From: Allacma fusca
Taxonomy: Eukaryota > Arthropoda > Collembola > Symphypleona > Sminthuridae
Direction of reading: 5' to 3'
Length of the DNA: 64,000 nucleotides
Assembly (NCBI GenBank): GCA_947179485.1
Contig: OX359249.1
Location: 8,060,001 to 8,124,000 of the forward strand
Below the pieces are notes generated by a model. That model searched no databases. It saw nothing but the letters and a program-made list of their open reading frames with translations, and had not been told where the DNA came from. The stretch's first letter is position 1; each line of letters starts with the position of its first letter. Both the position numbers and the translations under genes were made by a program. Shown piece after piece: positions 22,059 through 35,147 of this stretch.

Positions 22059-24790
22059 CTAGCAAAAATGCCCCGCTTCGCGGGGTCCCTGGAAACTTCC
22101 CTAATCAATATTTATTCATTCTTTCGAATCCACTTTTCTATAGGATCCATATAGAAAAGCTAAGGCCATAATATGGGATGGAGATGAGGGGTGATGATAC
22201 CGTACCGATGGGATAAACGTTGTGTTGTGTCAAAAAGGAAAACAAGTCAATAAAAGCGGAGTGTTCGGAATTTAAATCCGGGTTTTATTCATGACATTTG
22301 TATCAAGTCTCAAGGGATAATGTACAACCGCTGTCAAAATTCTATGTTTGTATACTAATGCTTTTAAATTGTCCCTGCAATGTTCCATGAAACTTCCAAT
22401 GGGGTAAAATAAATAAAAGTAGCATTTATTTTTTACTTAATGAAGGATAGTACCCCTTTTGGTAATTATTCGGACGTAGAACATTTATTTCTGGGATGAG
22501 TTTCATCCTGAGCGTCTTTTGCAGTAATTTACTTTGCATCTTCCCGGGATTAAATTGAGCATATGTGTTCCCTAATTAATCGTAATTACCAGAGGTGTGG
22601 AAAATACATGAAATTTATTATTGAAATACAAAATACAAATACATTTTCAGAATACTTAAAATACAAATATAAACTACAAATACCAGGTGTAACTTAGTGA
22701 AGATACAATATAAAATACAAATATCCAGAGTCATTGGGCAAGATACAAAATAAAATACTTTCCTTCCAACAAAAAGAGAAAATATGAAATAAAAATACCG
22801 TATTTGAAATACGAAATACATATTGAAAATACTCTCATATTTATCTCAAAGTACATATCTGAGATGTATCTAAAGTTTATTCTCCAAAAATATGTTGTAT
22901 AATTAGGCCAAATAATACGATATTTAAAAATAAATCAACTTAATAAAGGTAACTGCATGTTATTAGACTTTAGAGTTGTGCATTTGTGTGTATCAAAGTA
23001 AATTAACATGGCCCTAGGTACAGAATATTTTTCCTTTAAACAAATAATCATATAACTCCTGGGTAATATATTTATATTCGCGTTACTAATTTAGCTAGCT
23101 TTATAGTTCTCAGATACATTGAATTTTATGTATTTATGCAGTAATTTCTTCAAACCCGTCCAACAGGTTTCAAAAAATCGTTTTAAAAACGACCTTAACA
23201 ATTTCCAGAGTCATGTATTTTAAAACTATATTTTGTATTTGAAATACTGACTGGGTAAATTTTAGAAGATAAATAAATACTAAATACTATCACGTTCGTA
23301 ATCTTCAAAATACGAAATATAAAATACAGTATACATGTTGGTGCTGACAAAATACGAAATACAAAATACTTTAAACAATTTACGGCTAGAAAAATACCAA
23401 ATACGAAATACTAAATGTATTTCAAATACTATTTCAAATACAATATTTCAAAATATTCCACACCTCTGGTAATTACAAGGTTCCGTCTTTATTTGCAGAT
23501 TTGATTTTTTCAGTGATTTTTTTAAACAGTAATTTATTATATGTAAGTGGATTCATTTTCTGGATGAACCACATGCATAAGTGTACAAATAATAATTGCT
23601 GCGAAAGAATTTCATGGTGGAGCTTGCAAAATAGTAATCACTGGAATAGACTTCAATTAATAAATTATGAATAAAAACGGATACGTATTCATGTCCGTCT
23701 CATTACTATTTGAAGAAATTATTCCATAATTATATAGACCGTGGGCATCCATTTTGCTATAATAGTAATTATTATTATTAAAGGAATTTTTCAGGAAGGG
23801 TGTTATAGTTAGGTTCGACGATAGATGGGAAGGGGGAGGACGGGTAGGGGTGCACTACCCGTAGCGGGGGGAGGGGGCTTGTACTCTGCTTGCACATCAG
23901 AAGGAGAAGCCCACTGCACACTGGTCCAAAGTGCCCCAAAAAACTGGCACTTCGTTTTTGAGCCAGAATGTAAATTTCGAAATAATTTTTTTGAACTCAT
24001 TTTTGGAAATACCATCTCTGGAATGAGATCATCTTGCAAAAAATACATGTAATTTTTCAGTATAGCTGGACTTGCAAAATATCCAAAGAAAATTTCGAAT
24101 TTTATTTCGTAGTTTACACACTCCTAAAATATAAACAGAATAAATCGACAACCTCAATTACAGAGAAATGCATGATTTCTGACCTGAATCGACCAGTTAT
24201 CCCATGTTGAAATGTAAATAAAATACGGGATTGTAAATAATTATTATTTCCTGGAAAATCACATAACGGGATGGTATTTGAGGCACCTCTACGGTAAAGT
24301 CCATGATTGTAGCGAATTTTACTTTTAGTACATTTGTCGAGATGGCAGAGTAATCTGACATCTCGTGAAAGATGTCACTGATTCTAAACCCATGCTGAAG
24401 CAAAAAATAGCGTTATTAGTACTGACTTGTATTTGTATAAAAATTTCATTGAAATCGGTGGAACAGTTCAGGAGAAATCCAAGATTCTACTCCTTTTTAT
24501 TTTTTAAAGGACAAAAACGTGGACCGATTTCAACAAATAACGAACTCATTCGAGGAAGTGGCCTACAGCAGTTGTCGAACTGTTTCGGACGAAAAGTGCG
24601 AGAAGTACAGATTTTGCACGAACACGCCGACTGATTTCAACCGATAACGAACTCCTACGAGTTTTCGACTTAAACAATGCTATCAAAATTTTTGAATGAA
24701 ATCGGTCAAGCAGTTTTGGAGGAAAACTGTGGGACATACAGACCCACGGACAAGACTATTTTATAAGGGGGCTGACGCCGCCCTAAAAAC
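22059..24790 (-). mobile_element. Helitron-like element, 3' end seen, interrupted by a hAT
   Basis: On the minus strand a GC hairpin (CCCCGC GAAG CGGGG) is followed a few bases later by CTAG and a host T, the structure of a Helitron 3' terminus. The element would extend rightwards; a motif block with AAATCGGT...CAGTTTTGGAGG, repeated near 24440-24720, is probably its distal part. The 5' TC end was not pinned down, so the right limit is approximate. No Rep/helicase gene was seen; a hAT at 22590-23468 interrupts it. Confidence 0.5.
22590..23468. mobile_element. non-autonomous hAT, AATACAAA words
   Basis: 879 bp with ends CAGAGGTGTGGAA and its inverse TTCCACACCTCTG, flanked by the 8-bp duplication GTAATTAC. 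The interior is packed with variants of AAATACAAAATAC and its reverse complement. The YARNG-type terminus and 8-bp target fit hAT. No transposase frame. Confidence 0.9.
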
Positions 24791-25816
24791 GGGTTTTTAT
24801 AATTGCAACCCACCAAAATCCATCGTTTTTTCACATCCTATTTCAAGTATTTTTTAACAATGATTTTCAAGGCAACAACATAGGAGATTATAATTAAGCT
24901 TGTACTAACACCACGTCGTGTACATATCTAAAGGAGCCCTCTGTCACGGTCTCGGGACAAATCTCTAAATCTCGAATATCGGGTTTTAATAAATATGCTT
25001 TGGTCCTCAAATTAGAAACTTCTTAGAATCAGCAATTTTTGAGAATTCGTGCTACGTGATTGACAACGTATTAATGTTTTATAAAAGGGGTAAGTCAAGA
25101 CAGTTTCCTGTCGCATGTATTTGTTTGGAGGTAGGAAAACTTAATATCATAGTTATGTAATATAATAACGATATATCATAGGATATCCTGTCCTGCCCCA
25201 CAGGGAATTGTCCAGTCCCATCAAAAATTTGTACCAACCTATACCTTGAAAAATTTATCCGTTCTTTAGTTTTTAGTGCTTGGATTGATCGTCCCGTAGC
25301 CTGACCCTTAATAACTTGTATCACCCCGCCCCATACAGTACAATCGTTAACACCGACATCATTATGGGAGCCGTATTGCAAAAGAGTAAAATTTTGTTGA
25401 TTTTAGAGAGTACACTGCAATTTATTTTATTTGGTTTTTATTAAGAGTAATAAATTCATCAATTTTATAGAAGTAACGCTGTAAAAAACCGTATAAAGCT
25501 ATGGAATATGTTTTAATTCTACTGTACTTACTTACTTAAAAATTACAAACAAGGGGCGGGGGGTTACAAAACTTTTGATTGGGTTTTGCACTGAATATTT
25601 AGTAAAAAGCATCTTCTCACGGACATTTTATTATTTATACACAATATGTAGCAGCTAGATAAATATTATTAATAGTTATTTCTATGAAATATTTACAACA
25701 AATTTCTGTATAACAAAAACCCATTTACAGGGATTTTCGTGCCGCTATGAGGGACTATTATTTAGCAGGTGAATATACGTAAAAGTATTTAATTACTCCT
25801 CTCAGAAGATTAGCTG
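24791..25816. other. gene-free stretch
   Basis: AT-rich sequence. A minus-strand open frame at 25381-25079 (100 codons) has no motif I recognise and no splice context; I do not call it a gene. Confidence 0.5.
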
Positions 25817-25819
25817 TTA

Positions 25820-26043
25820 GGGTGTACTCACATAAAGCATGTTTTGTCCGTGCACGTAAAATTTTTCTCCGTTACGGAGAGACCTCTCACATAGGTTCAG
25901 ACCGTATGTAATTACTTACGGAAGTGTGAATGTGAGATGTCTGTTCGTAAGCGGTTGGAATGTTGTTTCCGTTTAGTTCCTTCCGTGATGCCGACTAAAA
26001 CATTTACGGTTGCGGAAGGAACATGTTTTATGTGAGTACACCC
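25820..26043. mobile_element. PIF/Harbinger-type MITE
   Basis: 224 bp with near-perfect terminal inverted repeats GGGTGTACTCACATAAA(G/A)C and flanking TTA duplications. TTA targets and GG-starting termini point to PIF/Harbinger or ISL2EU. No coding capacity. Confidence 0.82.
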
Positions 26044-27128
26044 TTACATTGGATACTTTGTATTATGTTGTAATTATACACCTCATAACGTATATTGCAA
26101 AGCACATTGTCTCAGAGAGTAAATACATGTGTGTTAATTAAACGCACGACATTTAAATAAAATTAGCCGATAAATAATTATGGTATTAAATTTGGAAGGG
26201 ATATATTTGGAGGCTGGAAAACACAAGGTCAGCAAACCATGGGAATCTAATGTGATGGCCTTAACCACTGTTCTACAGTCAGATTGAAGAACATTCCTTG
26301 ACGCCATTGATTGGTTTTTCAGTCCGAATTTTGCTGGCTGCTTGGGGGCCCCAGACATAAACAAATCTCGGGATCTGATGAACTCGCTTGCCTTAAAGAA
26401 GCCAAACATGACTCATCCCAGTCCATTAAATTAGGATGAGCTCTGAACCCGGAACTTGGAACAAGAAACAGCCCGAACGGGCGGATCGGGCTTCGGTCCG
26501 ATCCGAATAGTCTCCCGCGGACCACGCGTTCAGTTACTCCAAGTTGTTACAAGACATTGGGATGCTTCGCCGATGTGTCTTTGGACACAGTGCTGATCAC
26601 AGATGATTTTTTGGTATATTGGACGCAGAAATTGCTGGTTTTTACATAACAATTATTGGCTTATTTGTTGGCAGGAAGGCGAAAACTTTCGATTTGTGTA
26701 GCTGGTTCACACAGTAAATGTAGGAGGTCAGACCATTGAATTGTGACGCTTGAACAATGACAGATTTTTATGTTAATAGATGATATTGATTGTCTATTTT
26801 GAGCTAGTTACGATTAAAATTTCGGTAATATATTTCTTCATTAGTGGTAAATTACGTTCTTGTGTTACTAAATTACATGACTTTATTTGTGCCTTTTTTT
26901 ATTCATGGTTTAAATCATTTTTTAAATTCTTAAGAAAGGAGCCGCTACACACCCAATGCCAATATGTTCCTAAATCTTTACCACATTATATTTAGTGTTT
27001 ATTGTCAACAGAGTAATAATAGTAACTAATGATGCCTAATGCTTGACATTTTTTAATCAGTTGCAACTTCAAGACAAGTCAAGCAGCAGGCATAATTTCA
27101 GGGTAGTCCTAAAGATACATTTTGCAAT
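26044..27128. other. gene-free stretch upstream of the secreted-peptide gene
   Basis: Contains a locally GC-rich block (26340-26530) with open frames on the minus strand but no recognisable family. A tRNA-Ser-like remnant was considered near 26230-26290 and not accepted. The remainder is AT-rich and featureless. Confidence 0.45.
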
Positions 27129-28784
27129 ATGAAACAACCGTAAGTAGTCATCATTGGGTTATGAAATTCTCAAAATAGCAGAGCTGCATGAAAATAACAG
27201 AATAGTTAATTTTATTAATAAGTTTTAATACTAAGTATCACTGATACTGTTTACTCTCTTTAAAGGTCAGCCTTTGTGACGTTGGTGATCATCATTCTTC
27301 TGGGGTCGAATGTGGAAGTTGGACACGGTTCCCCACCAACATGGCCTCCAGTAATTACAAATGCTATATTTATACTTATAAGGACCATAGTTTAATAATT
27401 GTTATAGGAGAGGCCAAACAAATTCCGTCAAATAGGGGAACAAAGTTCCGAAAATTAAGGAACATTCGTATGTTGTAGGTATGTATGGGAAGAAAGGCTG
27501 GGTGACCCCACCTCACTAGCCCTCTTAACGGAATAACTAATGACAGTTTCCACTCCGCAAAATTTGTAGGAAAGGATTTTTCACATTTTATAAAATTAGT
27601 TTCCTGGAACTAGTACCCATGATCACGCCTACATTTTAAGCGTGGTTATATTTTGATTTTCGAAACTAAAAATGTTTCATTGTTGCACCTGATGTTTTCA
27701 AAAAAGTATTGTAACGCCTTTTGGTTGAACGTAGGTCAGGTCAGGGTACTTGGTAAAATATACTAACAAGGTAAGAATTTGGGATGGTACACGTGGATTC
27801 AAACAAAGCAGAGCACATGTTTCAGTACTCCCAGAGTATATCGTCGTTGAAGAGGCAAAATGGACTAAGTGCAATTTCGACTAGAAGCAAAATGGTCTAC
27901 ATGCCTTTTTCCTTAAAGGCAAAACGGAATAGTTGCAAGCTTTCCTGAAAGCAAAATGAACTACATGCAGTTTTCACTAAAAGCAAAATGGTCTACATGC
28001 GTGTATACTTAATGGCAATTCTGCTTTAAAGCGAAATTGTATGTAGACCATTTTGCTTTTAGACGAAATTGCACTTAGTCCATTTTGCTTTTAAAACTTG
28101 ATGCATCTATTCCATTTTGCATTTAGTAAAACTGCATGTAGACCATTTTGATTTTAATCGAAAATGCACTTATTCCATTTTGCCTCTTCAGCGACGATAT
28201 GTTTCAAAACTCATGTAACTCGAGTGCATTTTGCCCCGTTCTCTTAGAACATGTCACCAAAGTTTCAAAATTTAAAACGATACCACAGGTAGAGGAACCT
28301 GTCTTTTTAAAAAAATTCCATGCTAAATTCCATAAGGATATTCATTTTTTGAAAGTCGATGAAATTTTGATTTTTACTATTTAAAGAAAATTCAGGTTTT
28401 ATTTTTATTTCAAATTTATTTATCCTCCAACCGAATTGCCCGAAAAGTAACCCCTCTATCATGGCACATCCGTATTTATATAGTCGATGTCGACAGGATA
28501 TATTCACTCCATATTTAATCTTTCCGACATACGTAAAAACAAGACTTGTTTGTTTAGCCCTCTGATCTACATGCACAACCTCCGTAGTTAGTCCCCCAGT
28601 CCAATATCATTAAATTTTCAAATTGTAACAGTATTATTTACTCCAATTTTAAATTACATAGTGTCCGCACCTCAACGCTCGGTGGTGTCGTCCGGGTTCA
28701 TGGCCGTGTGAGTGCAAAGAACAATGCTGCTCAAATCGCTGCGAATGGGAGGACAGAGTTGGAAAAGATATTTGCTGGATGTAA
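27129..28784 (+). CDS. small secreted eight-cysteine peptide, 3 exons
   Basis: Exon 1 (27129-27139) encodes only MKQP and splits a codon at CC|GTAAGT. Exon 2 (27266-27350) completes a secretory leader, MKQPSAFVTLVIIILLGSN, then HGSPPTWPP, ending in phase 0 at CCA|GTAATT. Exon 3 (28662-28784), after acceptor TTACATAG, adds 40 residues with the cysteine pattern C-x7-C-x6-C-x-C-x3-CC-x3-C-x10-C and stops. Total 72 residues. The CP start, the CC pair and the total of eight cysteines recall four-disulfide-core (WAP/crustin-like) peptides, but the C3-C4 and C7-C8 spacings differ, so this is a resemblance only. Exon 3 is also open in another frame, and an alternative exon at about 27408 would end the protein early. 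An extracellular defence or inhibitor role is a guess. Confidence 0.55.
27838..28200. mobile_element. palindromic MITE built of GCAAAATGG words
   Basis: 363 bp forming one large imperfect palindrome. Left end TATCGTCGTTGAAGAGGCAA; the right end reads the same inverted with one change. The interior repeats GCAAAATG(G/A)(T/A)CTA and its complement TAG(A/T)CCATTTTGC about every 40 bases. It sits in the second intron of the secreted-peptide gene. Related copies: 43054-43738, with single-end fragments near 29052 and 10085. Confidence 0.8.
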
Positions 28785-29236
28785 TAATAATTAGTACGAG
28801 CAATTAGTACAAGTAAAGTGACAATCTGGAATTTTCCCTGATTTTATGTTTACACTCTATACCCAATGATGTTCTAAAGGAATAAATATTCACTATCTTA
28901 AATGCAAAATCGATTTCTTTCTAATTCGTATTCGTTGTCCAGTCATCCCAACAAAATTCTTAGTCTCTTTCTACCACTAATCTTTGACCTGATTATGGAA
29001 TGGTTAAGTGTGGAGGTACTCACCTGAGCTCAAAACCTTACTCTTGTTGTTATATCGCCGGTGAAGAGGTAAATATAATTATTACAGAATTTTCAGACAT
29101 GCAATGCCGAATGCAAACCATATACAATTAAATTTACTAGTGAGGGAAAATGATTGCAAGTCCAATGCAAATAAGTTGGCATAACTATTTTATTACAATT
29201 TTCCAAGCTTTGAATATAACAGAAAATTGTGAGGAT

Positions 29237-30202
29237 TTAGCAAGTCAAGTCATTTGTGGATTTTGCTGCCAAAGGAATGATGGGCTGTTTGTCCTCTTTC
29301 GGCATAACCAAAAGTTTAAAACGAATGGGTGGGACTAATCCCTTTCGTCTACCATTTTGCAACGCATGAAAGCTCCAGTACATCAAACCAGCGAGCAAAA
29401 GTAATACCACGATTAGTAACACTGGAAAAAAAAGCATACGATTAACACTACAGCACCGTTGATACTTAAAGTAACATATTTTAACACTGATTGTCTCATG
29501 CTATATATGCATTATTAATAGGAACAATAATTACGTTCCTTGGAAATGGGAGTGACCACGTCTTTACCTCTGTACAAAAAATTCTGCTTAAAGGTGGTAC
29601 GTTATAAAGAGAGTCTAGTGTGAATTCTATTACAAGTAATTATTTAAAACGTGGATACTGGGAATAGGTTAAAATTTTGACTGTACAGAGAACATGCTAA
29701 ATTCTGCTTAAAATTGGCAAACATATTTGGACACAGTCCCATTTAACACAATGTTAATTTTTCTTTTAAAGAGTACGTAATTTTATTATTACCAAAATAA
29801 ATATCTAATTTTATTCTTATAAATATTATTACAGAGTAAATTTTACTACTTTAAGGGCTGCTCTAATAGAGAGAGATCAGAGTATAATTATGTACCAACA
29901 GAAAAACTAACCTCCTCCAAGGATCATCATAAATTGCTCCAAATAAGCCTCCCGTTCGTGGTGGGAATACGTTCGCATCGTATCCATAGAATCCGTCTGA
30001 TATTCTCCAAGTATTGTTTCTGCCGGGTGGTTGGAACAAGAGCCATTTATTTTTGTATTGTTAGAAATCAGGTTCCGAGCCTCCAACGGGAATTTTTTCC
30101 CATAGCTTTTGCACAGGGAAAAGGCATTTTTCCCTAAGTAATGTAACCACGTGCAATTAGCTTCAACGCAGCTCCGACAAGATGTGTACTGTCTGCAATT
30201 AT
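29237..30202 (-). CDS. PSI-like domain type I membrane protein, C-terminal part (2 exons)
   Basis: Exon 30202-29912 opens after a good acceptor (GGTTCCCACAG) and reads NCRQYTSCRSCVEANCTWLH, further cysteines (SLCKSYGKK, NGSCSNHP) and an acidic stalk. It joins in phase 1 to exon 29421-29237, which begins with a membrane helix (VLLIVVLLLLAGLMYW), a basic stop-transfer (NGRRKG) and a short cytosolic tail ending TNDLTC. The cysteine spacing, with W after the third cluster, fits a PSI (plexin-semaphorin-integrin) module, as seen in PLXDC or PTTG1IP-like proteins. The 5' exons with the signal peptide were not found on this strand. The exact family is unknown. Confidence 0.6.
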
Positions 30203-30214
30203 CTGTGGGAACCA

Positions 30215-33200
30215 ATTTCAATATAATACAAAAATGTATAACTAATTTTATAATATATTGATATTTTCAGATTTTTAAAACTATTATTACTTCAGGTTTG
30301 TTTTAAAACATTTCCCTGTTTTATTATTTCCTAGTTTTTTTTTTAAAGCCATTCAGTTCTGAAGAAATACAGTAGTAGGTTAACACGTGAGGTCACAGAG
30401 TGCAAATGACTAAAGTATTCTCCCTTTTAAACTTTGTGTATAAAATTCTTTATTTTCTAAGTTATAGCAAGGGGTAATAAATTTCGATGCTCACTGTCGT
30501 AAATTTTATGGGCTTCAAAATTTCGATGCTCACTGTCGTAAATTTTATGGGCTTCAAAATTTCGTCATGGAACTAAATATCACGCACCTCTAGAAAGAGC
30601 AACATGCTCAAATAACTGTGTATCCTTTTGTAACCTTCAAATTTAGCATTGAACCAATCGGGAATACGTGCGTTAATTTTTTTAACCCTACAGAGCCAAC
30701 AGCCTTACAACTTCTTACTGCTAGAGTCAACTTGAACTGAAACCCATAAAATTTGCTTCAGTTAGTGGTTTTGAATTGTATTGCGGAATGGAAATAAATG
30801 TATCGGTAAAATTTTCCCATGAAAAATTATTTTTCACTTATTAGATTCCTGGGACCTTATACATTCACGTAGGTCATTGCTTATGCTTCCATACTCCCCT
30901 AAATTTCAAAACCAGTTCTGTCTCCAAAAAAAGGGATTTAAATTCTTTTTAGGCGTAACTTGCTTATATTGCCTTGATTTGCCCCATACTTGAAAAATAT
31001 TTTGAAACACACTATTAATAAATATGATTAATTTTTACCAAGTATTAATTAATTTAAATACCATCAAAGTAGTTGTGGAGACGAGGATTGTTATAGTGTA
31101 AAAAAGTCTTCAGGAGCATAATGTTTTAATATTTTTTGAACGCTATAAGGATAGTTTGAATGCCGTCAAAGTTTCCGTGAAAAAAATAGGAATCAATATT
31201 AAAAATAATTACCCCTAAAATTAAAATTATGAACTCCAAGCCTCCTTTAAAATACCTTTATATATAAAAAAAATAACGTTTCAAGAAATTTAAAAATATT
31301 AAATTCCTATGACTTTTTTGCATTGACAATACCCTAGAATCTCACAACTACTTTAATGAGTTCCGAAACCTTTTACTTTTAAATTTTGTCCCATTACCTT
31401 GCATAATTATGGTAACAAATCTTGAATTTAACTTCAGGGAAAAACTAAGAACCTGTTAACTCTAATAATGAAAGGAATCAAACCCAGAGCACCGCAGATT
31501 TAATTTTACTTGGCACTCTGAAGCAACTGGAAAGAAAATAAATATCTTCATGAGAACACTCGGAGGTGTACAGTGCACTGACTTTATACGAGCGCTCGTA
31601 AAATGAGCATTATTCCATACTTCTAACTGCGTGCTCTTAATTGTAGGAAAATTAATTTTATTGTAAACGCTTACGGAATTTATTTCCCCCAATGATCTCA
31701 TAAAATAGTAGGAAGACCCAAATATTGTGCATGCTCATTTAATCTGATAATTTCAAAAGGGGTAAACTGGAATGTGTCCAAACTTATCGGCTGTAAACAT
31801 AAAGAACTCGTCTCAGGAAGTCCGCTATAGGGAGAGTAAACTGTACTGCACCTTGTTAAATGATTCTAAGATCATTCCCCGTTGTTGACATTTGCCGAGA
31901 ACACCACAATTGGATTAAACAGTGAAGACTGGAATTGCACTGCGTGTGAATCGTATACAGGGTAATCTTGCTATAAGAAATCCCATTGTAAGAGCTTTTT
32001 CTCTATGGAGGTAAAAATATTTGGTTAGATTTCCTATTATTATAGTTTTAATATTTTTGTTTGCATATGAGAGGATGTGAGAATAAAATAAAAATCTTGG
32101 GGCTTTCACAGGTCCGTTTATAAATCAAGTGCACTGTATCTTCTAATGATGGAAGAATATGGAAAAGACAAAAGAAGTTCCTCAGAAATGCTCAATGCAA
32201 TAAAGATGATTTCTCTGAAGAGTCAAATTGCACATTCTGCATTGCAAACCGAAACCCTTGTTTAATCTTGTCAAGTGGACGTTGCTGCGTCTGGAGAATA
32301 ATAAACGCAAGTCAAGCAACTCCTTTCAGACAGTTTCTGCTGAAACAAGACTCTTCACAAATTTACACACCACTCTCTTTATAAGAGCATCCGTAAATAG
32401 AGGTAAATAAAAATAATTATATGCTCTTATATGGAGACAAATTAATGTGCCGGTAACTATTCGAATATTGGCCAGCCAAGACATTTTATTCAATGGTATT
32501 TTACATGTATACAAGGTGTCACGGTTTTCAGAAAACAAATCTTCTCCAGAATCTCAAACCTGGTTTCACTGACGTATGTCAATATTTAAGGCCATAGGGT
32601 TGAGAAACTTGAGGCAAAGGCGAGATGTAAATCACACGTTGTTGACCCCAAGATAATGTGGAAGAAAAGTCGGGGCCTTCACAATGTAAAAATATCATAT
32701 TTCTGGCTCCGACAGCCCCAAATTTGGTCTTGGGCGAATGAGATAAAGTGAGAACAATCCTCAGCCTAATTTTGTAGAAACCCAACGTCTCATTTTTTTA
32801 GATTGGCCGGATCTGACATGAAAAATTGCAACAGTTGAAATTCCTCTTCCTCCACATCTTCCACAAAAGGACGTATATATATATATATAGTACTAGCACA
32901 GCTGAAAGCGTCAAGTCTCCACCTACAACATTTTATTTATTTCATTGCAGACGTTCGTTAAAAGAATTATGGAATATTCTTTCGTTTTGTTCTAAAAATG
33001 GTAAATTAGCATTATAATCAAGGGAAATTATATAATTATATGTTACACTTTCAACGAGCTCAGACGGTCAGACCTTCAAAATGCATTCAATATATTATCC
33101 AAACCTATGGAGAAATATTTAACACATCCTAACTATCGGGCTGTGAGTGTCTTAAAGTTTTCTTATAGAAAATTCTTCCGAAAATTCACTCCTTCCGTGA

Positions 33201-34013
33201 ATTTTGAAAATAATCTATTGAAAAACTTTTTTTTAACAGAAAAATTTGTCCTGCAACTGCTATAGATAATTTCATATACAAAAAAAATAGTTTAAAATAA
33301 TTGCATTAAAAATAGTGTTCCCGACAATTATTTAAATTTCATAGTTTCCCTATTAAGCATTAAACTGCCTTGAAAGCACTTCAGTACTTTTTACAAAGAT
33401 GCTTTTTTACTGATTCGCAAAAATTAGAATTTTCAACTTTTGAAAAAATTCGTTTTCGTAAAAAACGCAAAGCGTAGATATGCACTCACCCCCCCCCCCC
33501 CTTGAAAAAAAAAGATTTGAGGATAACTTCTACACGCTTTGACCAAATCCGAATATTAAAGGCTTAAAGTCAATGACAGAATTTGTACAACGTCCAATGC
33601 TTAACGTACATCTTCAGCGTGTATAGTTAACGAGATCTGAAGCTGTTTATACCTAAGTTTTTCCTTGAGTCTACGGAATTGCCTATCCTAATACATTGCA
33701 GTTTTTTTTAAAGGCCTTCCTACACAACAACTTTGATAAGAATTTGCACATATGTCTGCCTAATTATTGCAAGTTAGTGTGCAAAATCTTATGATGTGCG
33801 ACCAAGGGCTTGGGCCCTTAAAAATTAATCGTTTAAAAATACGAATTACGGTTGTCATAATCATAACCTTCAATATTCTAGACGTAACTTGAAGTCTTTC
33901 CAATATTAACAACTAATTAAATTATTTGAACTTCATGAAAACTTTAATAATTTATTACTATTATAATGGTCTCATAATATTATTATCAAGAAAGTTTTGA
34001 AAACAATAAATTG
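30215..34013. other. 3.8 kb without a supported gene
   Basis: AT-rich sequence probably including an intron of the PSI-protein gene. A minus-strand open stretch at 32785-32579 has somewhat higher GC and could be an upstream exon, but its acceptor lacks a pyrimidine tract and its donor (GTCAAC) is poor. Other contents: a 40-bp direct duplication at 30478-30560, a short (TA)n run near 32876 and a C run near 33490. Confidence 0.45.
30478..30560. repeat. tandem duplication, 2 identical units of about 40 bp
   Basis: Two adjacent identical copies containing TTTCGATGCTCACTGTCG and TTTTATGGGCTTCA. Complete identity suggests a recent event or strand slippage. Confidence 0.9.
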
Positions 34014-34668
34014 AATAAAAAATAGGGTTTTAAAAAAACCAAAACGAAGATGCTTTCACGGCTCTAAAATGTGAAAAACTAGCATTTGATATGAGAAAAA
34101 TTAGAGCAATAGTGAACGAAACAAAGCATCTCGGGCAGAGCTGCGTTCAAGTTCAAGTACAACTTGAATAGTTCAAGTGCGTATCAAGTTCAAGTCAAGT
34201 CAAGTGCAGACAATTTTATAACTTGAAACTTGAACATCAAGTTCAAGTGAATTTATAATTTTAACTTGAATTTTCAAGTTCAAGTTCGATCAAGTTCAAG
34301 TACACTGAATGGAAGTACTTGAATAAAACTTGAGTATAACTTGAGTTTTTGCACTGAAATCAAGCTTATCTCCTGCATCCAACTAAAAATAATATTGGGC
34401 GTCAATCACTATAATAATGACATCTTTGTGTTTGTTTTTATTCCACCGACATAAAAATTCTCCTCCACGATGCCCAGTGGTCCACATCGAGAATAATTCT
34501 GGTGTCCTGTTTGCATACTTTGAATAGTTAAAAGTTCTGACTTATTGTTTTATGAGGATGTTCTTGATAGTAGAGGTTCTTGTTCCATTATAAAAATGAA
34601 GTAATTGTTCTCTTCACCTGTTCTGAAGCTAAGAAGAAGTTTAAGAACAATTTATTATTCCCTGTAAG

Positions 34669-34832
34669 CAGGGGTGGATTTACGGGGTGGCCCACCCTGG
34701 CCCGGCCAGGTTAAAACATTTAGGGCCAGGGTAAAAAAAATATTGACTAAGACCCTCACATTACATGTGTAAAAGCTCACACTATTTTGAGGGTTGGGCC
34801 AGGGTAAAAATTATTTTAATAATCCACACCTG
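34669..34832. mobile_element. short hAT MITE (164 bp), nested
   Basis: Ends CAGGGGTGGATTTA and (inverted) CAGGTGTGGATTATT, flanked by CCTGTAAG on both sides. Interior words are GGCCAGGGTAAAA. Inserted inside the CAAGT-word hAT. Confidence 0.88.
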
Positions 34833-35147
34833 CCTGTAAGAACAAGTTCTGCTAATATTAAACACCAGATGAACAGCAAACAATCTTATAAATCAATATT
34901 GGTTAAACAAAATTAACGACGACAAATATTCATGAATATAACTGCTGGTTACACTCACCAGATTAGTGCAACACTAATGTGAACAGGCCAATAATACGAT
35001 TGCTACCCTCTAAATTGTGGACATTAGTAAATTAGAACACAATGTCTGCAATTATTTGATCAAGTATTTTAAACTTTCTAGCGTATTTTAAAGTAAAGAA
35101 TATCATCCCCATGCCGTTTAGTTTATCCTAATTACGGCCTAACCATT

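Noticed and set aside
25079-25381. 100-codon minus-strand frame
   Set aside because: No homology recognised, no start context, no splice partners.
26190-26410. tRNA-Ser-like text on the minus strand (GTGGTTAAGGCCATCACATT), possible tRNA-derived SINE
   Set aside because: The B box is not recognisable, the arms do not pair well and no tail or target duplication was found.
29052-29072. Solo end of the palindromic MITE family (ATATCGCCGGTGAAGAGG)
   Set aside because: Only one end is present; too short to annotate as an element.
32579-32785. Possible upstream exon of the PSI protein
   Set aside because: No pyrimidine-rich acceptor and a poor donor; phase 1 fits but that alone is weak.
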